Made by a program: the position numbers and the translations under genes | The notes under the pieces: generated by a model | What the model saw: the letters and a program-made list of their open reading frames with translations, nothing else | What the model was told of the DNA's origin: nothing | Database searches by the model: none | Part shown: piece by piece, positions 11,443 to 21,341 of the stretch | Position numbering within the stretch: position 1 is the stretch's first letter | How the letters are laid out: every line of letters begins with the position of its first letter | Origin: Holtermannia corniformis | Lineage: Eukaryota > Basidiomycota > Tremellomycetes > Holtermanniales | Assembly (NCBI GenBank): GCA_001599935.1 | Contig: BCIJ01000005.1 | Span: forward strand, 558,001 to 622,000 | Reading direction: 5' to 3' | DNA length: 64,000 bases

Positions 11443-12097
11443 CTAGAGCGGGCCCGCGGAAATCTTACATCCGGCCGGTGGCGCGAGGTAGCGGCACTGA
11501 TCTTCCGCACCGCCGTCGAATGTCGTCCAGGTCGCGTTGCGCTCGCCGATGGGATGAGAGTCGATCTCCAACTCGAGCTTGGTGTACTCTGTGCCGGTTA
11601 TCACTGTCATGGTACCATTCGACGCCGCGGCGAGCTCGTCCGTCAGCGTCAGTGAAGCCTACAGTGATATCAGCTGTCATCCAACTCGACAACACGACAG
11701 CACACACCGTCATGGTCGAGCGATAGTTTGGCTTTGGCACCGGCAGGGATCCATCAGCCTTGTTCATCCCATCCTGCTGCCGTCCACCAAACACCATGAC
11801 CGTATCACTCGTGCTGAACACGGGCCAATCACCTTGTCCCTGACCCTGGCAGAGCTCATACACGGCCGCACCGGGTTTTCCGAGGCTGCCGCGACCAATA
11901 CTGGCGTATTTACCGCTGTTGATAGTCGGCTCACCGCTACCAGAGCTGTACTGCCAAAAGACGCAACCGATTGACGTTGGGTCCCACTGCATCGTGATGG
12001 ATGTGACTTCGGGATCGGCTAGACTTGGGATGACGCCGACGGTTGCAACTACGACCATCAAGGCCGCCAGGGAAGTGAAGCGCTTGGAGCTGAACAT
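11443..12097 (-). CDS. small secreted protein, unknown
   Basis: Begins MFSSKRFTSLAALMVVVATV, a clear signal peptide with likely cleavage after SLA-D. The mature part of about 180 residues contains Thr/Ser-rich beta-like stretches (ITMQWDPTSIGCVFWQYSSG; YELCQGQGQGDWPVFSTSD) and four or five cysteines, ending CRYLAPPAGCKISAGPL. One intron (donor after TMT, acceptor before ASLTLTDELAAAS) is needed to avoid a basic, out-of-frame tail. No family is recognised; pairing of extracellular cysteines and N-glycosylation (NGT, NAT) are likely. It is divergent from another secreted protein gene at 12404, and the two share an upstream region of about 306 bp. Confidence 0.75.
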
Positions 12098-12403
12098 ATC
12101 GTGTGTCGTGCGCTTGGACGCTACAACGCGAGATGCCTGACCTTTATCCCAGATCGCCGACGCCAAGATAGACGGGCAAGCGAATGAGACAACCCAGACC
12201 GCAACACTACGGAGCAAGCCTTTGCGTTTCTCGCGCTCCTTTGATAGCTCGCTGTTCGCTGTTCCCACTGGTGGATCGAGTCGTCATGTGGTCCAATCAA
12301 CGTCTTTTGACCATGGACATCCTCCATTGGCGGCCAAGCGCCGCCTGGAGTCCTGGCGACGCCCTTAAAGCCATGGCGTCTCTTTGGTAGTTCCCAAGCA
12401 GAC
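12098..12403. promoter_or_regulatory. shared upstream region of two secreted-protein genes
   Basis: About 306 bp between two divergent starts. No clear TATA box or other element was recognised. Inferred bidirectional promoter. Confidence 0.45.
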
Positions 12404-13469
12404 ATGGTCGGCACCTTTCGCCAGTGCCTTTGGCTCATGCCGGCAACACTCCTCGCCATGCTGGCCATGGTCACAGCAGCGGATGACAAGACATCAACGC
12501 TCAAGCTCGACACTGGCGCCGGGTGCGTCATTGTTGAATCGGACACATCGTTGCTGCAGTACCTGTGCGAAGGCGATGATCCTCTTGCGCTGGCACCAGG
12601 GGAGTACTCTGTTGTCGGCAATGGTGGCCAGTCGTATGGAAGGTATCTTGCTAGCATCACGGGATCAGTCATGTTCGCTTCAGAGGTCGGTACATACGCC
12701 AAGGGCAGTACCGCTCAAAGCTGATATCTTCTACACAGTGCTCGGTGACGGTGGATTCTGCCACGACCGTCGACTTGGTCATCAAGCCCAAGTCTACCGA
12801 CGGCACATTCAACGATCTGCTTCTTAATGATCAAGATTGTACTCGTACGAACACATTCTTCAAGCCGTATGACAAGTGCGGCCGCTTGGCGTCAAACACC
12901 GGTACGGATCCCGTCGCATTCGACGGCGCATACTGCCACAGGTACTCTACATCCCTGGATGCCCGTGCCACCGCTAACACGCTCGCAGGGTCTCAAGTCA
13001 GGCGGTGACCAACCCCGACCCAGCCGTCAATTCCACAACGCCCGAGGCTGTCACTTTCCGCCGCCGCTATCCTAAACGGGATGACGCCGGGGACACTGTA
13101 CTCGCAGCCGTCAATGGCTTGCTGCTCGCCATCAATGGCACAGCTACCACCGCCTTGGACGTACCAGCGACATCCCCGACGATGAACCCTACACTGCGCA
13201 TGGTGAAACGCCAGCGTGGACTCGACGAACGCGCATCATCAACTCGTTCGCGTACGGCAATAACTCCGACGCCTACGGGTCTGCAGCGGTATAAGCGGAA
13301 GGATGACTCCAGCGCAACGCCGACGTTCTATTTCTGGTCGTATGCGACTTATACGGCTTCGATGGTGACGGCTACGACGACGATAGATACGCCTCCGCCC
13401 CCTCCTGAAATCGAGCCAGAACCGGATCGGCCACACGGACCCATACGGGATTCACGCATCATCATCTAG
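12404..13469 (+). CDS. secreted protein with Kex2-like sites, unknown
   Basis: Starts with a hydrophobic leader (CLWLMPATLLAMLAMVTAAD), a signal peptide with probable cleavage near TAA-D. The following region has spaced cysteines (DTGAGCVIVES, LLQYLCEGDD, CSVTVDSATT, QDCTRTN, YDKCGRLAS, GAYCHR). Two introns were placed: the first ends at 12738 (FASE joined to CSVTV, phase 0); the second joins YCHR to VSSQAV. The second half has dibasic motifs (RRRYPKR, MVKRQRG, RYKRKDD) that could be Kex2 processing sites. The tail is Pro/Glu-rich (PPPPPEIEPEPDRP). No catalytic motif or family recognised. With its divergent neighbour it may form a cell-surface pair; that is inference. Confidence 0.7.
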
Positions 13470-13761
13470 CACTCGTCTGCCGCCTGATGCATGCTGCTCA
13501 TGTTGGACTGCAACACATTAGGGGTGTTCAATCAACTAGGTCGTGGGTCGGGTCGCGCGTAGTCGGTCCGGAAAGTAGATTCTACTCAACATCTACCCGC
13601 CGCTAAAGCAGGCGAGAGAGCAGAGCCGGTGGAGCTGGTAGAACGTCCTAAAACAACGCCTCGGTCCGGAAAACCAGGCGACCTCAGAAACGACCTGGTT
13701 GATTGAACCCCCCTATTGATCAAGTAAAAAGTACAGTAATGAAGCAAACGATACAGCGCGC
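13470..13761. repeat. intergenic with direct repeat and inverted repeat
   Basis: About 290 bp between convergent stop codons. TCGGTCCGGAAA occurs twice in direct orientation at 13563-13574 and 13661-13672. The inverted repeat AACCAGG (13672-13678) ... CCTGGTT (13694-13700) starts on the last base of the second copy. Could be a 3'-end hairpin or the remnant of a small element; no gene seen. Confidence 0.5.
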
Positions 13762-15443
13762 TCACAACCCTGCCTTGCGGACCTTTTCCTCCTTGACACC
13801 ATCGAGGTGAGGCAGCAGGTCCGAGGTGAGGAAGTCGCTCGGCCACTGGGCTTTGACTTGGCCCAGCATGTACTCTGACGCAATCCTGACGTGTGATTGC
13901 TGGATTCCAGGCAGTTTGGCCACTTTGGCGGCCTCTTCGGAAAAGATGGGTGAGAGGTAGGCCGGGGTGATGGCCTTGCCCGAGTCCTGCTATACGTCAG
14001 TACGGATGTTGATACCGGCACAGTACCACGCACCGTCTTGCTGCTGTACTTGACCCATTGCCAGAGTTGCACCCGAGCAATCTCGGCAGTCGCAGCGTCC
14101 TCCATCAAGTTGTTGATCGGGACACAACCGTTGCCCGATATCCAAGCGGCACAGTACGAGAGTGCGCTGTTCGATGCGTCAATTCCGTACTCGATCAAGT
14201 GCAAGCTTTCTACGCACGCAGAGACATTCTCGCGGACACCAGTCTCGGTGATCTTGCCCGGGACCTTGGAGTCTGCCAACTCGCCATCGGTGACTTGGAC
14301 TTCTTCACGACGGACGTGATACTGATCCCAGCGTCAACCCGTTGTCCACCACGCGTCGCCACTCTAACCTGGTTCGGTCCCTTCATGCCCTTGTCGAACA
14401 CGTCCATGGCAATCTTGACCAAAGCTGGATGGGCGACCCAAGTCCCGTCGTGGCCGGCTGTCACTTCGCGCAACTTGTCGGCGCGGACCTTGTCCATAAC
14501 ACGCTCGTTGGCTTCTGGGTCGTTCTTGATCGGGATCTGAGCCGACATGCCCCCCATGGCTGCGACTTTGCGTCTGAAGATGTGTCAGCGGAGGTATATA
14601 GATGAAACTTTACACCTACTTGTGGCACGTCTTGATGAGGAGCTTGACATAGGCCTCCATGAACGGCACCGTCATCGTCACGTCTGTGCGATCCGGCATG
14701 ACGCAGTTCTTCTGCGCGCGCTGCTTCTTGATACTGATTACGCATCAGCCCCGCTCCCGTTCCGTGCCCCTAGGATCACTCACAAGCTAAAGATGTAGTC
14801 CCACCTGCCACAGTTCAATCCCGACGAGTGCTCCTTCAACTCGTACAGAATCTCATCCATCTGGAACGCAGCAGGCAGCGTCTCGATCAGCACCGTGCCC
14901 CTGATGATGCCCTGCGGCAGGCGCAGAGTCGACGTCGCGAGACAAAAGATGTCGTTCCACAGCCGGGCTTCGAGGTAGCTCTCCATCTTGGGCAGGTAGA
15001 AGTAGGGTCCTGATCCGCGCTTGACGAGCTCGGCGGCGTTGTGGAAGAAGTAGAGGGCGAAATCAAAGATTGAGCCCGAGAGGGGCTCGCCGTCGATTTC
15101 GACGTGAGGTTCAGGAAGGTGCCAACCGCGTGGGCTGTGATGCGGATCAGCATGGTCTGGCCATGGAGGCGGGAGATGACTTACCGGACGAGGAGGACGG
15201 CTGGGTTCTGAGAGAGCTTGTATGGCTTGCCGTTGATCTCAAAGTCGATCTCTCGCCTGTCAGACTCGTCAGCGATTCGCAGGGACGTTGGCAGAGCCCT
15301 GCACCCACCGGATTGCATCCCTCAAGTTGACCTGGCCGAGCACCATGTTGGACCACGTCGGCGAATTGGAGTCTGTGATCCAAATCAGCTCTGACATCAC
15401 AGGGCTCGACTTGAACACACCCTCAAAGTCGGCCATGAACGTC

Positions 15444-15475
<32 letters not shown>

Positions 15476-15889
15476 TTTGCGGTCCGTCGGGCCCGTAATC
15501 TCGACCCTAGCAGTCAGTCGGCATCAGCGGTTGTCCGAAGCCGATATCCGCTCGTACACACCTCCGGTCCTCGAGACCTGGTGCAGGGGGTGCGCATCGC
15601 CACGAGACCGAGTCGCGAATAGCCTTGGTCTCTGGCAGGAATGTCAACTGTTTACCCTGGACTGTTATCAGCACGGACCGTTCAGGGGTGAGCAAGGTGG
15701 AGACCGTCATGAACGAACCTTGTCGAGCTCTGCCTGGACTGCTTTGCGTTTCTCGAGGAGCTCGAGACGAGTCTTGTTGAAGGAGCGGTGGAGGAGGGCG
15801 AGGAATTCTAGAGCAGGCGTCGAGAGGATGGCCTCGCCGCCTGCCGGGATCGGGTGGGTAAGCTTGACGCCGGGTGGGAGGTGAGCCAT
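13762..15889 (-). CDS. MLS1: malate synthase
   Basis: Glyoxylate-cycle enzyme joining glyoxylate and acetyl-CoA to malate. The start [15 protein letters not shown] is followed by [19 protein letters not shown]. Family motifs are seen through several short introns: [76 protein letters not shown] and [18 protein letters not shown]. Then come [22 protein letters not shown] and [20 protein letters not shown]. The chain ends [14 protein letters not shown], so the last three residues are AGL, not the usual peroxisomal SKL-type signal. Divergent from the PsiD-like gene with a gap of about 630 bp. Confidence 0.95.
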
Positions 15890-16515
15890 TGTGATGCTGC
15901 TGCTGTAGCTCTGCAAGTCTGACGCCGAGAAGCGGGTGCTGGTGTTATAGTCGTCTGACCGGTTGCTGTCGAGCCGGTTGGAATGAATGCTGCCAGTGGC
16001 CAGTGGCGTGTGTCTTGGCTTGCCCGTCTAGCTTGATCACTTGCTCGGCTGCTACTGCTATATACCGAGCTCAAAGCTGAGCTCTCACTACGGCGGCCAC
16101 CTCCCGTCTACCAGTCGGGCGGGACCACCACCGAGTCCCGGTTGGCGTTACTCGGTGACCGCTGCGTGCGGCGGACAAGTCCCGTCGGGGGCCAACCACA
16201 TTGCGGCTTCGGTGACGGCGATGGGCTCTGCAGACTCTCATGCATCTCCGCCGACTCTCTAGGCCAGAGTCATCTAGAACGCCAGCAACATTGACAGCGG
16301 CTGCGCACGGCCGTGGCAAGAAGGATGTCAATCCGCAGCTGATCGGGGAGCCCCGCGGAAACATGTTGAGCGGCCGGATGACGTCGCGAAAGCTATTGTC
16401 GGCTGCCAGCGCTGGAAACAGACTGGCGGCCGTCAGCGTTGCGACTGCGGCCTCTTGTTCACCGTCACATCCACAATGGCAGACACTAGAGATCACACCG
16501 TGCCAGACGAACACC
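15890..16515. other. intergenic between malate synthase and PsiD-like gene
   Basis: About 626 bp between divergent starts. The frame of the downstream gene is open from an ATG at 16240, so part of this could be coding (see next entry). Otherwise a presumed shared promoter region; no certain element recognised. Confidence 0.4.
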
Positions 16516-17967
16516 ATGTCCCGCGCGTTAGTGCTCCGTCGTGACGAGCTCGGTGTGCAAGCTGACATTCGTGTACAGACCGGTCAATGGCTGCCGCAGG
16601 ACAAGCGGCACCACCACGATTGGGTCAAGAAGACGGTCAAGCATGTCGATGCAAACCCGAAAGAGCTGCACCCAGTCCTCGTCGAGTTCAAGCAGATGGT
16701 CGAGGGCGACTCGAGGCTGTACATGCTGTTCAACAACATGTTTGAGCAGGTTTATTATTTGCTAGAGTGGCTGTATGTGCATGCTGACGACGTTCAGATC
16801 CCGCACTCCAAGCCATACCTCAAGGATCCGGCTGGTGAGACGGACGCCGTGCGCGATTTCGATCACTTGCTTGCGCTGCTCAACCATATCCTCACCACTG
16901 CACCGTCCTGGACCGACGAAGGGCACAGCGTCGGCCTCGTTGGTGTGCCGATCAACGCTCTGCTCGACTGGCCGATGGCGACTCGTGCCGGTTTCGCCGT
17001 GTTCCAAGACCCGCAGGTCAATGCCATGCTGAAAAAGGTCCTCAACGCCTGGGGAGAGTTCCTCCACTCGCCTGCAAGCGCAGCCGTGCTCGATCAAGAC
17101 AAGGAGAGCTGGTTTGGCGAGCACGGCTTGAAAAGCTTGTTGACCGTCGCCAACCTCGGTGGCGCGACCGACCACAGCTTTGACGAGCTGTTCGTGTGCG
17201 ACCCCAAAGCCAAGCACCACGGCTACAACTCGTGGGATGACTTTTTCACCCGAGTGTTCCGTGATGGAATCCGGCCCGTCGCGTCACCGCAAGACGACAA
17301 CGTCGTCGCTAACGCGTGCGAGTCCAAGACTTACAAGGTCGCACACGACGTGCACGCCCGCGACCGGTTCTGGGTCAAAGGCCAGCCATACAGCGTCGTT
17401 GACATGCTCGCCCAAGACGCATGGGCAGACCAGTTTGTCGGGGGGACAGTCTACCAGGCGTTCCTCTCTGCACTCAGCTACCACCGCTGGCACTCGCCCA
17501 TCTCGGGCACGATCAAGAAGAGCTACGTCGTCGACGGCACCTACTTTTCCGAACCGCTCTGGGAAGATTTCAACGCCGACGGCAACGGTCAAGGCGCAGA
17601 CGCCAATGGCGAGTGCACGAGCCAAGAGTACATCTCGGTCGTGGCCACTCGTGCCATCATCTTCATCGAGGCAGATAACCCAAAGATTGGCTTGATGGCG
17701 TTCATGGGGATCGGGATGACCGAGGTCTCGACGTGCGAGACGACGGTCAAGGAAGGTCAGCACGTGAACAAGGGGGATCAGCTCGGGTACGTCTAGTCGT
17801 CTATGGAGGATCTTGAGAGCTGCAAACTGACAACAGGCAGCATGTTCCACTTTGGTGGTTCGACTCATTGCTTGCTGTTCCGCAAGGGCGTCAAGCTGTC
17901 TGGCTTCCCGCAACCGGGCGGGGAGCAGAATGTCCCTGTGCGCAGCAAACTGTGTGTCGTGGAATGA
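16516..17967 (+). CDS. phosphatidylserine decarboxylase-like / PsiD-like decarboxylase
   Basis: Pyruvoyl-type decarboxylase with an N-terminal PSDC-like domain, the architecture of fungal phosphatidylserine decarboxylase relatives that include the tryptophan decarboxylase PsiD. Visible: HDWVKKTVKHVD, LYMLFNNMFEQVYYLLEW, NALLDWPMATRAGFAVF, YNSWDDFFTRVFRDGIRPV, NACESKTYKV, YHRWHSPISGTIKKSYVVDG, ATRAIIFIEADNPKIG and MTEVSTCETTVKEGQHVNKG. After one intron (17788-17837) comes SMFHFGGSTHCLLF. Its Gly-Ser pair should be the self-cleavage site that makes the pyruvoyl group. About 467 residues; no membrane anchor or mitochondrial leader from the ATG at 16516. The frame is open upstream to 16240 and that extension (MTSRKLLSAASAGNRLAA) would look mitochondrial, so a longer form cannot be excluded. 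The substrate, a phospholipid or an amino acid, cannot be told. Confidence 0.88.
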
Positions 17968-18161
17968 AAACGGACCGCGTAGTTAATTGGAGAATACGAG
18001 TTGCAATGATCTGTATGCATACACACATGTTGCGCGCACGAGCTTGCTGTCCAGCCTTTAGCGCCTGAGCTATCGCAGACCAACTCGACAGCTGCACGTC
18101 CAGCTGATAGGATACATAACGTCCGTAGCTACAGTCTCGTGTCTCNCCCCGATCCCCCGCC

Positions 18162-19090
18162 TCAATACGTGCCCGCGCCACCCCGGTTGCGCTGATACCA
18201 CTTCCTCTTCGGCGGGACCGCATAGCCCGGCGCACCACTCTGGCCATATGCATACTCATTCCCCGCATACCCGTTCCCGACACCGCCACTGGCCAACTCC
18301 CTGTCGCGCCTCGTGTTCCGGCGATTCGAGCACGCGCCAAAGCAGACGACAAAGCTGCTGAAGAAGAGGATGATGGTCGCCGCCAGCGTGAGCCAGATGG
18401 CGACGCCGAACGAGGCGCTGATGTTGGCGTTTGCAAAGATGCCAGATGACGAGTTGACGCGGTTCCTGACCACGGCCATGATCACGAAATCGAGGATGAG
18501 GGCGATCAGGGACGCAATGAAGGCGAGGAAGGCGAGGAAAGACGCAAAGAGGAAGCCGAAGCGATCGGAGAAGAGCGCGACGACGAACGCGATGAAGGAG
18601 ATACCTGGTCATGTCAGCGTGAACGCGGGTTGAGCAGCTCGGCTCGACGTACCGGTCGCGATGGGGTGCAGGACGAGCCCGCTGGTCAAGTGCCGGATGG
18701 CGTTATTCGAGTAGTCGACGTTTGCTTGCGACGAGACAATCTCGGCAATGTCGTACCCGAGCTTTGACGAGCTGCATTGGTCGGGCTGCAGCATGTCAGA
18801 TGCGATCGTGCTAGCTTGTGTTCGCACTCACAGATCCTAAGCGGCAGTAGCCAAACACTCCGAACGTCAGGCGGTTCACCACGTTCGTGGACGTCAACGA
18901 GCTGGTCGCCCCATTGAGGTTGACATTCAGCAATGAAATGTTGTTGACCACCGGTGAGGAGACTGCGAGGACCATCAGCATCACAGAGAATTTTCACCAG
19001 ATGGAGCCGTTGCCACTCACTGGTCGAGACGAGAAGTAGGACGGTGGCGGCAAACAGGAGGAAGCCTCCAAGGAACGATGCGACGCCCAT
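18162..19090 (-). CDS. PalI/Rim9/Sur7-family membrane protein
   Basis: Four predicted membrane segments: MGVASFLGGFLLFAATVLLL at the start, then an extracellular loop (SSPVVNNISLLNVNLNGA, FGVFGYCRLGS). Next are a pair of segments (FVVALFSDRFGFLFASFLAF; LALILDFVIMAVVRN-type) and AIWLTLAATIILFFSSFVVC. The cytosolic tail ends GYAVPPKRKWYQRNRGGAGTY. The order (TM1, loop with a GYC motif, three TMs, Gly/Tyr-rich basic tail) is that of the SUR7/PalI family, which acts in pH signalling or eisosome organisation. Three introns are removed, at about 18960-19015, 18785-18830 and 18605-18650. It is not possible to choose between Rim9 and Sur7 roles by eye. A single N at 18146 lies just past the stop. Confidence 0.85.
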
Positions 19091-19472
19091 GCTTGATACG
19101 TGCTTGTGATTGACTGAGTTGACGAAAAGCTCTACTCAACGGTGACGGTCGTTAAGTATCACAAGCCCTGATGCGCAGCATGACGTCCGCACAGCCAGGC
19201 CAAGCAAAGTCAACGGAAGCGGCGGGGCGCGAACTTTTCGCCACCCGACTCACGTCATGCCTCGTGAGCAATCTTCAGCCACATGACGATCCTCTCGACT
19301 GCGGCGACTGAGCAGACGGATCCGGTGGCTAGCAGAGGGGGCCGAGGAAGAGATGCGCTTGCATTACAGGCCGCTGCTACGTACATTCTGCGCATTGATC
19401 AGGCGGGTTGAACGAGCTCCAACTCCTTTGTCCCACAACGAAAGCTGCCACGCTTGGCGATCTGGCTTGAGT

Positions 19473-20793
19473 TTACTCGTCGAACACAAACTTGAGGATG
19501 AAATTTGTAACAATGGCAGCTACGCGCAGTGTTAGCAAGCTGCGAGCGATGCCGATCATCGCCAGAGTACCACAGCTCTCACTCGAACTGGCGCTGCGGC
19601 AATGCGATGCTTGCCACAGCTCGCCAGCTCGGTCCACGAGCTGCACCGCCCCAGGCCATTGTCGGCAAAGTTAGCAACTCACCGAGCAAGCAGACACAGA
19701 GGATGGTGGGACCCAAGCGGTCATCGTACGGCGCACCCGTTCGCAACCGAATAGCTTTGGCTCGCATTTGGTAGATGACCAGAGCGTAGATCATAACGCC
19801 AATGGCTGTGGATGATCAGCCGCCGAGCAGCTGTACTTGGGAGCCAGACGTACCGACAATGGTGTACATGGCAGCAGAGATCTTGCCGACCTGAGCGAAG
19901 GGGTATCAGCGACGCACTGGCTTCTCTTGCCCGAGAGATTGACAAAACAGACTGAGCACATGCGGCAAGTTTGCAGAGAAAGTTGCACCATATGGTAGTG
20001 GGATGATTTTGCGGCGACCGGTTCAGCAATGTGGTGTCCAGGTCACTCTACCTCATCCGTCTGAGCTTCAATGCACGTCAAACAATGACTAAACATGCAG
20101 CGCTGAAGACTGTGTTCAGTAACGGCTGACTGCCGACTCAGCCGTGAAGCTCTGACTGTCACGATGAAGATAGCCCAGCGGAACCTGTCTGAACATGTTG
20201 TCCTGTTTAACAGAGCTCAACAGGTACACCGACGGTTATCATTTACATGGCCCGTGGTCGCTGGTATCATCGGACAACGCTGATCCGGGCAGCACGAAAA
20301 GTGTGCCGCGATGCCAGCGATAGAGAACCACGGTGGGTCTGCCAGGAGCTCGCTGCTTGGGATAGGCAGATCCCCAGGCGTTTGGCCTAGCCATCCTACC
20401 TGCCCAGATTACAGCGAGTCACTGGAATGCCCCGCCGCTCCTGACGACACCAGAAGCAAAACACGCGATCCAACTCATCTCCACCCAGCCTGATCATACC
20501 GAGCGTCCGACTCACCTTGTCACCAAAGTTGAGCAACCCGACCGCGAGCCCACCGAGCAAGACGGCAAAGTGAAGCCATGAGAGGAACGTCCGCCTATGG
20601 ATGCGTCATCAGCCGTAGTTTTAGCGGCGGGCAAGAGGTAGAGGACTGACTCGTTTGCAAAGAAGACTTTGGGCTCGACTCGGACGGGGAGGGCGATCCG
20701 CTGTTGGGAATCGTCAGTTGCGTTCCCGACGATAGGGGCACGGTTCCGCCTAACCTTTTGAGCGGTACGCTGGAGCAGGGGTTGGGTCGACAT
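19473..20793 (-). CDS. VTC1: vacuolar transporter chaperone subunit Vtc1
   Basis: Small membrane subunit (DUF202) of the VTC polyphosphate polymerase complex in the vacuole membrane. After splicing: [98 protein letters not shown] and ILKFVFDE. Three membrane helices and the conserved ERTFLSWL and PYDDRLGPT motifs are present. The start at 20793 gives an N-terminal region of about 45 residues. Four introns: three are about 50-130 nt, but the one between GDK and VGK spans 19891-20515, 625 nt, far longer than any other intron measured here. The stop is at 19473. Confidence 0.93.
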
Positions 20794-21341
20794 TGCTGTT
20801 TATCGATACAGTAGTGGATGATTGAGAGCAAAGTACAGCTCGATGACGAATAGTCGTGTGCACTAGTGTCGGTCAGTCTCCATCGCGGCCCACTGACGCA
20901 CGCACCTGTTCAGTCAAGTTCCAACAACACTGCCTTCCCCTTCGCCGTCGTTTGCTTGCGTGATTACCTAGGACGAGTGTATGTTGCCTGGTGCACTACT
21001 GGTCTCCAGTCAGAGTACTCTGTCTTTTGCCCGTTGGTGCAGTCGTTGCAGCACAGACACGTGCAGTGGGCCGCCGGTGATTGGTGCGAGCGCCTGCACG
21101 TTCAATGTGCCTGAGCGTCGTACAGGATCGATACAGGATGGATTCGTTATGGCTAGCTACTGTATGTAGCTACGTGTGCGCGCGGACTGAACCAGTCCGT
21201 GTGTTCACAGCATCCAGCGGGGAAGGATCCGGCAGTAGTCGCGGTACGAGCGCTGAGAGGGCTATCGGAGAAAACCAAAGCCAGATCAGCCACGGAACGT
21301 CAATGCGCAGCCTGGCTCGACTCGCCTCGAGATATGGCACT
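20794..21341. other. intergenic, VTC1 upstream side
   Basis: About 550 bp between the VTC1 start and the stop of the family X polymerase (both minus strand). No convincing gene or RNA seen; presumed VTC1 promoter and polymerase 3' end. Confidence 0.4.

Noticed and set aside
10598..11510. Minus-strand frames of 170-235 codons over POB3
   Set aside because: The plus-strand frame has clear Pob3 motifs; the opposite frames are shadows of its acidic and basic tail.
15288..15884. A 198-codon plus-strand frame inside malate synthase
   Set aside because: The minus strand encodes conserved malate synthase motifs throughout; this frame is antisense.
19900..20510. A C/D snoRNA in the long VTC1 intron
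   Set aside because: A near C-box (CGATGAAG) and several CTGA words were seen, but no correctly spaced C/D pair with terminal stem could be shown.
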